Source of the DNA: Butyrivibrio sp.
GTDB lineage: Bacteria > Bacillota > Clostridia > Lachnospirales > Lachnospiraceae
Length of the DNA: 37,816 nt
Reading direction: 5' to 3'
Assembly (NCBI GenBank): GCA_024690485.1
Contig: JAILPB010000029.1
Span: 1-37,816 of the forward strand
Shown here: one piece after another, positions 26,983 through 36,792 of the stretch
Layout of the letters: each line of letters begins with the position of its first letter
Numbering within the stretch: the stretch's first letter is position 1
The notes under the pieces: model-generated
What the model saw: the letters and a program-made list of their open reading frames with translations, nothing else
Database searches by the model: none
Told to the model about the DNA's origin: nothing
Made by a program: the position numbers and the translations under genes

Positions 26983-29805
26983 TTAGTTCTTCTTGCTATC
27001 GTTGTAAGCCTTTTTAGCCTCTTCGATACCAGCCTTAAGACCAGCAAGACCAGCCTTAGCAACCTCAGCAGATGTGTTAGCAAGGTCCTTTGCAAGAGCC
27101 TGAGCCTTCTCAGCAGCCTCGCAAAGCTTTTCCTTTGTCTCATCATCTACGATGCCAGACTTCTGTGCGCTCTTCTGAGCGATAGCAGCCTGTGCAGCAG
27201 CAAGACGTGCAACAGGTACACGGAAAGGTGAGCAAGATACATAGTTAAGTCCGATCTCGTTGCAGAACTCAACTGATGAAGGATCTCCACCGTGCTCACC
27301 ACAGATTCCGAAGTGAAGCTTAGGATTTACAGGCTTACCAAGAGCAATAGCTGTCTTCATAAGCTTACCAACACCATCTCTGTCAAGCTTAGCGAAAGGA
27401 TCGTTCTCGAAGATCTTCTCATCATAGTAAGCACCAAGGAACTTACCAGCGTCATCACGTGAGAAGCCGTATGTCATCTGAGTAAGATCGTTTGTACCGA
27501 AGCAGAAGAAATCAGCCTCTGCAGCGATCTCATCAGCTGTGATAGCCGCTCTGGGGATCTCGATCATTGTACCAACTTCGTACTTAAGGTCAGAACCAGC
27601 AGCCTTGATCTCAGCGTCAGCTGTCTCAACAACTACCTTCTTAACGAACTTAAGCTCCTTAACATCGCCTACAAGAGGGATCATGATTTCAGGAACTACT
27701 GTCCAAGCTGAGTGCTTCTTCTGTACGTTAAGAGCAGCACGGATAACAGCCTTTGTCTGCATCTTAGCGATCTCAGGATATGTTACAGCAAGACGGCATC
27801 CTCTGTGACCCATCATAGGGTTGAACTCGTGAAGACCAGCGATGATAGCCTTGATTGTATCTACGCTCTTGCCCTGAGCATCAGCAAGCTTCTTGATCTC
27901 ATCTTCTTCTGTAGGAACGAACTCGTGAAGCGGAGGATCAAGGAAACGAATTGTAACCGGGTTACCTTCAAGTGCCTCGAAGAGCTGCTCGAAATCGCTC
28001 TGCTGATAAGGAAGAATCTTCTCAAGAGCTGCTTCTCTCTCTTCTACTGTATCTGAGCAGATCATCTCGCGGAATGCAGCAATTCTGTCTTCCTCGAAGA
28101 ACATGTGCTCTGTACGGCAAAGACCGATACCCTCAGCACCGAGCTCACGAGCCTTCTTAGCGTCAGCAGGTGTATCAGCGTTTGTACGAACCTTCATTGT
28201 ACGGAACTTGTCAGCCCATGCCATGATACGTCCGAACTCACCAGCGATCTGAGCGTCAACAGTCTTGATGATTCCATCATAGATGTTACCAGTTGTACCG
28301 TCGATTGAAAGGAAGTCTCCCTCGTGGAACTCTTTTCCACCAAGTGTGAACTTCTTGTTCTCCTCGTCCATGTTGATGTCGCCACAACCAGATACGCAGC
28401 ACTCACCCATACCACGAGCAACAACAGCAGCGTGTGATGTCATACCACCACGAACTGTGAGGATACCCTCAGCAGACTTCATACCTGTGATATCTTCAGG
28501 AGATGTCTCAAGACGAACAAGGATAACCTTCTCGCCCTTAGCAGCCCATTCTACAGCGTCGTCAGCTGTGAATACAACCTTACCGCAAGCAGCTCCGGGT
28601 GATGCACCAAGACCCTTTCCGATAGGTGTAGCAGCCTTAAGCTCTGCAGCATCGAACTGAGGATGAAGAAGTGTATCAAGGTTACGAGGATCGATCATTG
28701 CAACTGCCTCTTCCTCTGTCTTGTGTCCTTCATCAACGAGGTCGCAAGCGATCTTAAGAGCAGCAGGAGCTGTTCTCTTACCGTTACGGCACTGAAGCAT
28801 GTAAAGCTTCTTGTTCTCTACTGTGAACTCCATATCCTGCATATCGTGATAGTGGTTCTCAAGAGTCTCACAAACCTTGATGAACTCAGCATATGCTTCA
28901 GGGAATTCCTTCTCCATCTGAGCGATAGGCATAGGTGTACGAACACCAGCAACTACGTCCTCACCCTGAGCGTTGATAAGGAACTCACCCATAAGTTTAT
29001 TCTCACCTGTTGCAGGGTCACGAGTAAATGCAACACCTGTACCAGACTCATTGTTAAGGTTACCGAATACCATAGGCATTACGTTAACAGCTGTTCCCCA
29101 AGAATAAGGGATATCGTTATCACGACGATAAACGTTAGCACGAGGGTTATCCCATGAACGGAATACAGCCTCGATAGCAAGCTTAAGCTGCTCTACAGGA
29201 TCTGAAGGGAAATCTTCACCAAGCTGTGTCTTGTACTCAGCCTTGAACTGCTCAGCAAGTTCCTTAAGATCAGCTGCTGTAAGGTCAACGTCGAACTTAA
29301 CACCCTTCTCTTCCTTCATCTTGTCGATGAGCTGCTCGAAGTACTTCTTACCTACTTCCATAACAACGTCAGAGAACATCTGGATGAATCGACGATATGA
29401 ATCGTATACGAAACGCTCAAATGCAGGATCAGGATTGCCCTTGATCATTGCATCTACTACCTCGTCATTAAGACCAAGGTTAAGAATTGTGTCCATCATA
29501 CCAGGCATTGATGCACGAGCACCTGAACGAACAGATACAAGAAGAGGATTCTGAAGATCACCGAACTTCTTACCGTTGATCTCTTCCATCTTCTTAACAC
29601 CTTCCATAGCCTGAGCCATGATCTCATCATTGATCTTGCGACCATCATCATAATACTGTGTACAAGCTTCTGTAGAAATTGTGAAGCCCTGAGGTACAGG
29701 AAGACCAATACTTGTCATTTCAGCAAGGTTTGCACCTTTTCCACCCAACAAGTTACGCATGGTCATGTCGCCTTCGCTAAACATGTAAACGTATTTTTTC
29801 GCCAT
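26983..29805 (-). CDS. ppdK: Pyruvate, phosphate dikinase with ~65-aa C-terminal extension
   Basis: GGKGANLAEMTSIGLPVPQGFTIS, GGMTSHAAVVARGMGECCVSGC (phosphohistidine), GLCRTEHMFFEEDRI, FCFGTNDLTQMTYGFSRDD, CGEHGGDPSSVEFC. Confidence 0.98.
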   Translation of the reverse strand: MAKKYVYMFSEGDMTMRNLLGGKGANLAEMTSIGLPVPQGFTISTEACTQYYDDGRKINDEIMAQAMEGVKKMEEINGKKFGDLQNPLLVSVRSGARASMPGMMDTILNLGLNDEVVDAMIKGNPDPAFERFVYDSYRRFIQMFSDVVMEVGKKYFEQLIDKMKEEKGVKFDVDLTAADLKELAEQFKAEYKTQLGEDFPSDPVEQLKLAIEAVFRSWDNPRANVYRRDNDIPYSWGTAVNVMPMVFGNLNNESGTGVAFTRDPATGENKLMGEFLINAQGEDVVAGVRTPMPIAQMEKEFPEAYAEFIKVCETLENHYHDMQDMEFTVENKKLYMLQCRNGKRTAPAALKIACDLVDEGHKTEEEAVAMIDPRNLDTLLHPQFDAAELKAATPIGKGLGASPGAACGKVVFTADDAVEWAAKGEKVILVRLETSPEDITGMKSAEGILTVRGGMTSHAAVVARGMGECCVSGCGDINMDEENKKFTLGGKEFHEGDFLSIDGTTGNIYDGIIKTVDAQIAGEFGRIMAWADKFRTMKVRTNADTPADAKKARELGAEGIGLCRTEHMFFEEDRIAAFREMICSDTVEEREAALEKILPYQQSDFEQLFEALEGNPVTIRFLDPPLHEFVPTEEDEIKKLADAQGKSVDTIKAIIAGLHEFNPMMGHRGCRLAVTYPEIAKMQTKAVIRAALNVQKKHSAWTVVPEIMIPLVGDVKELKFVKKVVVETADAEIKAAGSDLKYEVGTMIEIPRAAITADEIAAEADFFCFGTNDLTQMTYGFSRDDAGKFLGAYYDEKIFENDPFAKLDRDGVGKLMKTAIALGKPVNPKLHFGICGEHGGDPSSVEFCNEIGLNYVSCSPFRVPVARLAAAQAAIAQKSAQKSGIVDDETKEKLCEAAEKAQALAKDLANTSAEVAKAGLAGLKAGIEEAKKAYNDSKKN

Positions 29806-29818
29806 TTCACTACCTTTC

Positions 29819-29839
29819 TTACCGATTCCGAATCGGTAA
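29819..29839. promoter_or_regulatory. Perfect dyad symmetry immediately upstream of ppdK
   Basis: TTACCGATTC-C-GAATCGGTAA, 10-bp arms with a 1-nt centre, ~14 nt upstream of the ATG. Confidence 0.55.
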
Positions 29840-29889
29840 AACCCTTTCCATTAATGCTACTATTTATAATTAACTATGATACATAGTAA

Positions 29890-30783
29890 TTATCTTGATT
29901 TGATAGCCGGGATAAATCCCTCAAAAATAAAGACATCGAATTTGCCTATATTATTATCTAACTCCTCCTGGCTTCGGATAGTCCAAGCCGCTGCCACATT
30001 GTGATATAAGCCGTGGCAAAGCTTTCTAGATATATTAAATGAATGATTATGGTTATATGCCACAAAATCCGGTTTTGTCCAGAAATTGAAAAGCAAAAAG
30101 GCAAGCGCATAATACATAGGTGTATGCATGATTTTGTCTATCTCGTGGAAGAACTCCTCCGAGAGCTGGCCGCGCATTACATCCCCATGATTTTTGCGAT
30201 ACCATCTAACCCCTAAAGGATTAAATGACTCGATACAATACACTCCCTTATAATTACGAAGGAGCGCATCAGCCTTAGGACAGACGGACAGATCAAACAT
30301 CTCTATCTTAAGCTCCACAATAAGCGGAACCCTGCCGTCAACCATATTTAAGAAATCTTCAAAACGTGGAATCTTTTCCTCAGAATTAAGCAGATGGAAA
30401 TTCTGAAGTTCTTCGTAGGTATAATCAATGACCTTACCGGAAACGCCAATACTGCCATCTTCATTCTTCACAGCGTCTGAAGGTGCGTCGCCATCATATC
30501 TGGCAACTCTGGCAAGTGTAAAATCATGAAATACTACCGGAACTCCATCTTTGGTAAGTTGTACATCAAGTTCTATGCCATACCCCGCTTCCACAGCCTT
30601 GCGAAAAGCAGCCATTGAATTCTCAGGGGCATCACTATTATTGTCATGAAGTCCTCTATGAGCATATAAAACATGTGATGTTATACTCTCGGAAGCAGCC
30701 TTCCCGGTCATCCTAGGCATAATAGCCAAAAAATAAAGAATAACCAGACAGATTATGATAATCATTACTACTTTTAACAACAT
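29890..30783 (-). CDS. Glycerophosphodiester phosphodiesterase family protein, N-terminally membrane anchored
   Basis: N-terminal [58 protein letters not shown]. Confidence 0.93.
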   Translation of the reverse strand: MLLKVVMIIIICLVILYFLAIMPRMTGKAASESITSHVLYAHRGLHDNNSDAPENSMAAFRKAVEAGYGIELDVQLTKDGVPVVFHDFTLARVARYDGDAPSDAVKNEDGSIGVSGKVIDYTYEELQNFHLLNSEEKIPRFEDFLNMVDGRVPLIVELKIEMFDLSVCPKADALLRNYKGVYCIESFNPLGVRWYRKNHGDVMRGQLSEEFFHEIDKIMHTPMYYALAFLLFNFWTKPDFVAYNHNHSFNISRKLCHGLYHNVAAAWTIRSQEELDNNIGKFDVFIFEGFIPAIKSR

Positions 30784-30826
30784 TTCCTTTGCTTCCTACA
30801 TATAATATTAAAAACTTGCCTCTGAT

Positions 30827-30855
30827 ATTTTAATACCGAACGAATAATGTGACAA
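30827..30855 (-). promoter_or_regulatory. Sigma-A-type promoter of the GDPD gene
   Basis: Minus strand TTGTCA - 17 nt - TAAAAT, ~45 nt upstream of the GDPD start. Confidence 0.6.
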
Positions 30856-30952
30856 GTAAAAATTACTAAATTATGACATCAATTTTGGTGACTTCTTGCG
30901 AAAAAATCGAAAATGCCTGTGGGATCCTGCTGCGCAGATAAATATCCATTTC

Positions 30953-31909
30953 TTATCCCAAGGCGCTTAAATATGACGTAAACTCTTCAAGCGTCATGTG
31001 TTTTGCCGACGGAGTGGAGTTCCACAATAGTTCCGACCTGAAATCATAGTCTCCGTCAGCCATCATGGCTTCACTTATGAAAAAGCTTCTGAAATTATCT
31101 TCTCCTATAAACTCCCTGAATCTCTTTTTGTATTCTTTTTTCTCTATTTTTTTCCCATCAGCGTCATAAAATTTATATTTGTATTTTTCGCCGGAGCCGC
31201 TTCTTACAAATTTAAGGCTACCCATCAGCACCGGTGCTCCGCTTACTACATCAATACTGTAAAAGCTGCTTGTAACGGTCTGTTTGTATTTATGCTCAGG
31301 CATAAGAACCTGCTTTATTCCGCCATAGCCGCTCTCCGCATAATTATTGGAAAACTCATACTTTATGTACAGATTCATATTCTTATATAAAGTAGCATAG
31401 GCTCCGTAGTTCTGAACTGCAGCCTCCTGCTCTGCATTATCATAGATGGAAAAAACATCGGATACCACTCCGTTTTTGTATGTGCAATACGAAGCATGCT
31501 CTCCGGCAACATCGTGCATTATAAGCTCCGGTACTCCGTCAAGGTCCATATCCATAAGGCAGAATCTGGCGAGGTCATCCTCCGCTCCGGCAAACCTCTG
31601 CGCACACTCAGCCTGAAAGGCCTGGGCCCTCTGAAGGTAAACCGTTTTGTAGTCCTGCGTTGCAGCTTCATTTGCATCTACTCCGGCTTCACCTTCATCT
31701 GCTGAGACTCCTGCTTCTGCCTGAGTTCCTCCTGCTGCATCAGCATCCTCCTGCCACTCCGTTATCTGCTCTGTCTCACTGACAGTTTCGCCCTTTTTTT
31801 CTCCGCCTCTTATCACAAAGAAAAATATGCATAAATAGATGAAAATAACCAATGAGAAAAAGGCAATTATAAGCAATGTAATAAGTGCGCTGTTTGGTCT
31901 TTTTTTCAT
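30953..31909 (-). CDS. Membrane-anchored extracellular protein of unknown function with EF-hand-like/VCBS-like loop
   Basis: Start MKKRPNSA followed by TM (LITLLIIAFFSLVIFIYLCIFFFVI); acidic A/E/D linker; FCLMDMDLDGVPELIMHD loop. Start codon at the upstream stop codon. Confidence 0.65.
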   Translation of the reverse strand: MKKRPNSALITLLIIAFFSLVIFIYLCIFFFVIRGGEKKGETVSETEQITEWQEDADAAGGTQAEAGVSADEGEAGVDANEAATQDYKTVYLQRAQAFQAECAQRFAGAEDDLARFCLMDMDLDGVPELIMHDVAGEHASYCTYKNGVVSDVFSIYDNAEQEAAVQNYGAYATLYKNMNLYIKYEFSNNYAESGYGGIKQVLMPEHKYKQTVTSSFYSIDVVSGAPVLMGSLKFVRSGSGEKYKYKFYDADGKKIEKKEYKKRFREFIGEDNFRSFFISEAMMADGDYDFRSELLWNSTPSAKHMTLEEFTSYLSALG

Positions 31910-32991
31910 TATTTCCACTCCCAGCCGGCTTCGCTTACCTTCTGTCTGATTTCCTCCACATGCTTATCCCATGAACTATATTTTTCATCTCCCCTGTGGT
32001 CAGGAAGAAGCTCTGTTCCGTATCTGTTTCTGAGATCACCTGCAAGGTAACCTGTGAACTTCACGCTGCCATTGTAATTAAGATGTGAGTTGCCGTCAGC
32101 CGTATCAGCGCCGCTCTCAAAGTCAATACCAATGTCTCCGATATGCTTGAAGGTATAATCAAAATACACGCTTCCTATGCCCTGCTCATGGAGCTTGTTA
32201 ACGTACCCCTCAAGCCAGTTATACCTTGCATCCTCTTCCTGAACAATTCCTTCCTGCTGTGTGACATTCAGGGTATACGGAATGACTGTGATGTAGAGTT
32301 CAATTCCGTTGTCGACAGTGTAGTCCACAATTTTCTGCAGGTACTTAACCGACTTATCAGAAGGAGCCTTTGCTTCATCAGTTGTTATCATCGGATTAGA
32401 GTTTTCCTGATTTCCAAAAATAGGCGTAAAGCCCTTAAATGAGCTATAATCCGCGCCCCAGGCTTCCTTTAAATCCTTCTCCTCAAGCTGGTCATATCTG
32501 TCATGATAGCCTGCGTATGAAGGAAAAAACTTATCCCAATTCTCAACCTTGCCATCAAAGCACGCTCTCATCATTTCCAGTTTGTTTGCTGAAAACTTCA
32601 TGCCATATAAAGTATCATCAAGGAAATGATATTTATAATCATAATTATCCAAAAATGCTGCGGGGCCAAAGAAGTCGAGAACTACAACCTTGGGCTTTTG
32701 ATATTTGCACATCTCTCTAAGATAGTGATAAGAAACCCACAGTGACTGCTCCGCTGATGAGTAGTCATAGGCAGCAATGCCGTAATCACTCCAGAGCTTT
32801 GCGGTATTTACTCCGCAGTGAACATGACTTGTTCCCAAAACAAGCATATCAACAGTGTCCTCGGGCTGACTGTAAACAGCAAGACATTGCTTGATTCCGC
32901 TTTCTGATTTTTCCTTAAACAAATTATCCGTAACCGAAACTGAGGTAGCAATAACGGTCACGCTTAAAAGTGTCGCAATTAGTGTTTTCAT
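31909..32991 (-). CDS. SGNH-hydrolase-like (DltD/AlgX/AlgJ-type) O-acylation partner protein
   Basis: Signal anchor MKTLIATLLSVTVIATSVSV; VDMLVLGTSHVHCGVNTAKLW (GxSH-type block I); DGNSHLNYNGSVKFTGYLA (D..H block); directly downstream of an MBOAT. Confidence 0.78.
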   Translation of the reverse strand: MKTLIATLLSVTVIATSVSVTDNLFKEKSESGIKQCLAVYSQPEDTVDMLVLGTSHVHCGVNTAKLWSDYGIAAYDYSSAEQSLWVSYHYLREMCKYQKPKVVVLDFFGPAAFLDNYDYKYHFLDDTLYGMKFSANKLEMMRACFDGKVENWDKFFPSYAGYHDRYDQLEEKDLKEAWGADYSSFKGFTPIFGNQENSNPMITTDEAKAPSDKSVKYLQKIVDYTVDNGIELYITVIPYTLNVTQQEGIVQEEDARYNWLEGYVNKLHEQGIGSVYFDYTFKHIGDIGIDFESGADTADGNSHLNYNGSVKFTGYLAGDLRNRYGTELLPDHRGDEKYSSWDKHVEEIRQKVSEAGWEWK

Positions 32992-33020
32992 ATTTTCACC
33001 TTTTTCCCAAATGTAATCCC

Positions 33021-34478
33021 TTAAAACTGCATGTATACAAAGCTTCTTATTTCATCGCCCGAGCCATATCTTCCAAATATAATTACTGCGATCATGGCAA
33101 GTGTCAGCAAAACAGTCCTGCCTGCTACGCCCCACTTTCCGCTGATGAGCTCCGGCGGAATAAGCTTCTTTTTCCATGCCGCAACGTCCATAACAACAAG
33201 GAGCAAAACGGCGATAGCTGCAATCCACCACTCCATAACAGATATTCCTAGAAGCGCCTTTTCCTCTACGGCAAATCCCGTAAATGCTGCAAGTTCCGCT
33301 CCAAAGGGCAACATTCCCTTAATAAAAACAAGTGCCTGTCCAATTGATGATGCTCTGAAAAATATCCAGGCAAAGGACACAAGGCAAAATGATATAAATC
33401 TTCCGATTGCACCTTTTATCAGGAATTCTGCCTTAGTTTTCCTAAGAAAGCTTGCTATCACGTTAAAAATCCCATGCCACAATCCCCAGACGATAAAGCT
33501 AAGTCCGACGCCGTGCCAGATTCCACATATAATGAATACAACCAGTGTGTTTATGGCTTTTTTAAAACTTCCCTTCCTGTTTCCACCAAGGGGTATATAT
33601 ACGTAGTCTTTTAGGAAATTACTCAATGATATATGCCAGCATCTCCAGAAATCAACGATGTTTTCAGCCATGTAGGGCACCCTGAAATTCTGTGTCAGCT
33701 CTATTCCGTAAAAGCTTGATACACCGATCATGGTGTTGGTATATCCTGCAAAGTCGCAATAAATCTGTATTGAATAAAGAAGGGCTGTGAGAATAAGTAC
33801 GCCAAATCCGTAAACTGAAGGATCCTCATAAACCTTATCAACCACAACTCCCAGACGATCCGCGATCATAAGCTTCATGAAAAGTCCCCACACAATATAG
33901 GTAACTCCTCTCTCATATCTCTTCTCATCAAGAAGCCTTGTGTTTCCGCAGGAATCCAATTTTTCAATAAAATCCCCTGCTCTCTCAATAGGACCACTCA
34001 TCCACTTAGGAAACCACATCATGTAAATTGCATATTTGAACGGATTCTTTTCTGCCTCTGTTTTTCCCATCCATACATCTGCAACGTAGCTTATAGCCTG
34101 AAATGTGTAAAAGGAAAGGCCTACAGGTATTCCGGCATTGGTTATCCTATCCGGAATGTGCACAGATAAAAGAGAGGCAGCAAGCTCCATGTACTTCCAG
34201 CCAAAAAGAACAACTGCAAAAAATGCGATGTTAAAAACGGCAACTGACTTAACAAGGGTCGCACTATCTGATTTTTTTAAAGCTTCTATAATAAGACCTG
34301 CTCCGTAGGATAATAATGAAATCAAAAGGAGCACCACAAGACCGAAGTTTTTTCCCTGCCAGTAAACAAAGAGCGTACTAAATAAAAGAAGACTCCACTT
34401 CCTTATTTTTACAGGTAATAAATGAAACAGTATCAGTGATACTGTAAAGAAACATATCATTGAAAATTGAAAAAGCAT
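33021..34478 (-). CDS. MBOAT-family O-acyltransferase (AlgI/DltB-like)
   Basis: GLSFYTFQAISYVADVWMG, MWFPKWMSGPIERAGDF, NFRVPYMAENIVDFWRCWHISLSNFLKDYVYIPLGGNRKG, IICGIWHGVGLSFIVWGLWHG. Confidence 0.95.
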   Translation of the reverse strand: MLFQFSMICFFTVSLILFHLLPVKIRKWSLLLFSTLFVYWQGKNFGLVVLLLISLLSYGAGLIIEALKKSDSATLVKSVAVFNIAFFAVVLFGWKYMELAASLLSVHIPDRITNAGIPVGLSFYTFQAISYVADVWMGKTEAEKNPFKYAIYMMWFPKWMSGPIERAGDFIEKLDSCGNTRLLDEKRYERGVTYIVWGLFMKLMIADRLGVVVDKVYEDPSVYGFGVLILTALLYSIQIYCDFAGYTNTMIGVSSFYGIELTQNFRVPYMAENIVDFWRCWHISLSNFLKDYVYIPLGGNRKGSFKKAINTLVVFIICGIWHGVGLSFIVWGLWHGIFNVIASFLRKTKAEFLIKGAIGRFISFCLVSFAWIFFRASSIGQALVFIKGMLPFGAELAAFTGFAVEEKALLGISVMEWWIAAIAVLLLVVMDVAAWKKKLIPPELISGKWGVAGRTVLLTLAMIAVIIFGRYGSGDEIRSFVYMQF

Positions 34479-34516
34479 TATCCCTCCATCAAAACTTCTG
34501 CCTGTTTATTCAAAAT

Positions 34517-34645
34517 GTTAAACGTTTTTTTACATTAACGATGCCTATCTTAACATTTATTGACATGCTATGTCCAATTTGCAAAAGTTTCCTTGTTACA
34601 AAACAGGTTTAAACTTATAATCAAAATGTATGAAAAAACGTTACC
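34517..34645. promoter_or_regulatory. Divergent intergenic region with two mirrored AACGTT-centred motifs
   Basis: Minus strand AATGTAAAAAAACGTTTAAC (34517-34536) and plus strand AATGTATGAAAAAACGTTACC (34625-34645) point outward toward MBOAT and MFS. Confidence 0.5.
34593..34621 (+). promoter_or_regulatory. Candidate promoter of the MFS gene
   Basis: TTGTTA - 17 nt - TATAAT. Confidence 0.55.
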
Positions 34646-34659
34646 GGGGGTAATTTTAT

Positions 34660-35991
34660 ATGAAGCTTAATTACAAAAGAACCATACTAATTGGTCTGGC
34701 ATTTATGTCTATCTGCGCATTCTGGCAGTTCTATGACAATGAAATTCCAAAAATCCTGACATATCACTTTGGACTTGGAGAGACTTTTACGGGTGTTATC
34801 ATGGCTCTTGATAATGTCCTTGCTCTTTTCCTTCTTCCTTTATTTGGCGCTTTTTCCGATAAAGCGGACACTAAACTTGGAAAGAGAATGCCCTTTATAT
34901 TAGTAGGTACAGGTTTATCCGTTGTGCTTTTATTTACGCTTATTACCACAGCACACTCAAGCACCAACCTTATAGCATTTATCGTTATCCTGTTCCTTCT
35001 ACTCATAGCTATGGGCACCTACAGATCTCCTGCTGTTTCACTTATGCCGGAGCTGACACCTGCAAAGCATAGAAGTAAGGCAAACGCCATAATCAATCTT
35101 ATGGGTACTCTTGGTGCTGTTTACACCCTTGTTATGATCAAGGTACTGCTTAAGTCAGCAGAGAACGAAGCCGATACCAACTACATACCGCTTATGATCT
35201 CTCTTGTGGTATTTATGGTGCTTACTGTCGCTATTTTGTTCTTCACTATTCCTGAGAAAAAGCTTATGACTTCCGTTAGAGAAGGCGTAGATGATTTCGA
35301 CGGAGAAGGCGGACTTATAGAAAAAGAGCTCGTAAACGCTGATGTCTTAAAATCTGATGGTTCCGTAAAAGAGGTTCTGACCAAAGATGTAAGAAGAAGT
35401 ATGTCCTTCCTTTTGGTATCAGTATTTTTATGGTTTACAGCTTATAATGCCGTAACTACAGCTTTTTCAAGATATGTAACCGAAGTGTGGAATCTTCGTA
35501 ACGGTGCTTATGCTGACTGCCTCATGATTGCCACAATTGCAGCCGTTTTAGCATATATTCCCATAGGAAATATTTCCACAAAAATCGGAAGAAAGATCAC
35601 AATCCTGCTTGGCGTAGGTCTCATGAGCCTTTGCTATCTTGCCGCAGCCCTTATGCCAACATACAATCCCGCACTAAACTTTTACTTCGCAATTATCGGC
35701 ATTGGCTGGGCAGCTATAAATGTAAATTCTTATCCCATGGTTGTAGAAATGGGCAGAAGTTCTGTTATCGGTAAATATACAGGTTTGTACTACACATTTT
35801 CCATGGCAGCCCAGGTATTTACACCTATCTTCTCAGGCTTTTTACTGGAACATGTATCCTACAGAACATTGTTCCCTTACGCTTTTGTCTTCTCCTGCCT
35901 TGCTCTTATCACAATGTCCATGGTAAAGCACGGTGACACCAAGCCTCTTAAAAAGAAACATATTCTGGAAAACTTTGATGTAGACGATTGA
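34660..35991 (+). CDS. MFS transporter (SLC45/GPH-like sugar transporter)
   Basis: ~12 hydrophobic segments; LFGAFSDKADTKLGKRMPFILVGT, YRSPAVSLMPELTPAKHRSKANAIINLMGTLGAV. Confidence 0.88.
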   Translation: MKLNYKRTILIGLAFMSICAFWQFYDNEIPKILTYHFGLGETFTGVIMALDNVLALFLLPLFGAFSDKADTKLGKRMPFILVGTGLSVVLLFTLITTAHSSTNLIAFIVILFLLLIAMGTYRSPAVSLMPELTPAKHRSKANAIINLMGTLGAVYTLVMIKVLLKSAENEADTNYIPLMISLVVFMVLTVAILFFTIPEKKLMTSVREGVDDFDGEGGLIEKELVNADVLKSDGSVKEVLTKDVRRSMSFLLVSVFLWFTAYNAVTTAFSRYVTEVWNLRNGAYADCLMIATIAAVLAYIPIGNISTKIGRKITILLGVGLMSLCYLAAALMPTYNPALNFYFAIIGIGWAAINVNSYPMVVEMGRSSVIGKYTGLYYTFSMAAQVFTPIFSGFLLEHVSYRTLFPYAFVFSCLALITMSMVKHGDTKPLKKKHILENFDVDD

Positions 35992-36792
35992 TCAGACAGT
36001 AATAAAAGGAACAAGCCCGTCGTTGTTATTATCAGTTTTGGTAATGACATCGGCGGCTTTTTTCACCATGTCTGTGCCGTTAAGCATGGCAACGCCAAGG
36101 CCTGCAGCCTGAATCATGGAGATATCATTCTCCTCGTCACCTGCCGCTATGGTGTCCTTTATATCTATTCCAAGGTGGGTTGCAAGGCGGACAACGGCAC
36201 TGCCTTTTCCTGCTTCTTTATTGAAAATCTCAAGGTAATTGGGATTTGAATAAAGGAGCGTAAGCCTGTCACCTGCCATTTTCTCAACAGCAGCCTTAAA
36301 CGCATCGATCTTTGCTCTATCATGGAGCTCGATTCCGATTATTTTACAGGGCTCTGCTTCAAGCTTTGATACCACATCCTCGCAGACAATATAGGGTGTC
36401 TTGATAACCCTTCTGTAATAGGCAAGTTCCTCGTCCTCCGCAGGAGTAACCAGCGAGCTGTCATTGTATGCGTGGCAGTGAATTCCATGCTCCTTGGCCA
36501 TCCGGATTATTTTTGACACCATATCCATCTGTATACCGGATCTGAAAACGTCCCTCCCTGCATCGCAGTCGTAGATCTCAGCTCCATTAAAAGCTACAAG
36601 ATATGTGCCCTTAAAGAAAAGTCCGTGTTCCTTCTGAACAGCCTTTGCACTGTCCAAAGCCCTTCCTGTATTTATAACAAAATGATTACCTGCATTTGTA
36701 AAACTCTTAAGCGCCTGCATGGTTGCAGGTGATATCTTCTTATCATCTGTTAAAAGTGTTCCGTCTAAATCTGTAAAGAAAATCTTTCTCAT
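35992..36792 (-). CDS. HAD-superfamily Cof-type phosphatase
   Basis: FFTDLDGTLLTDDKKIS, FVINTGRAL, IDIKDTIAAGDEENDISMIQAAGLGVAMLNGTD. Confidence 0.95.
   Translation of the reverse strand: MRKIFFTDLDGTLLTDDKKISPATMQALKSFTNAGNHFVINTGRALDSAKAVQKEHGLFFKGTYLVAFNGAEIYDCDAGRDVFRSGIQMDMVSKIIRMAKEHGIHCHAYNDSSLVTPAEDEELAYYRRVIKTPYIVCEDVVSKLEAEPCKIIGIELHDRAKIDAFKAAVEKMAGDRLTLLYSNPNYLEIFNKEAGKGSAVVRLATHLGIDIKDTIAAGDEENDISMIQAAGLGVAMLNGTDMVKKAADVITKTDNNNDGLVPFITV

Noticed and set aside
27539-29554. Many long plus-strand ORFs (e.g. 28663-29157, 164 aa; 28283-28660) inside ppdK
   Set aside because: Antisense to a strongly coding, codon-biased gene; Cys/Ser/Leu-rich composition is typical of antisense shadow ORFs and no RBS was seen.
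33031-33606. 191-aa plus-strand ORF opposite the MBOAT gene
   Set aside because: Antisense shadow; composition unlike real protein and MBOAT frame is intact.
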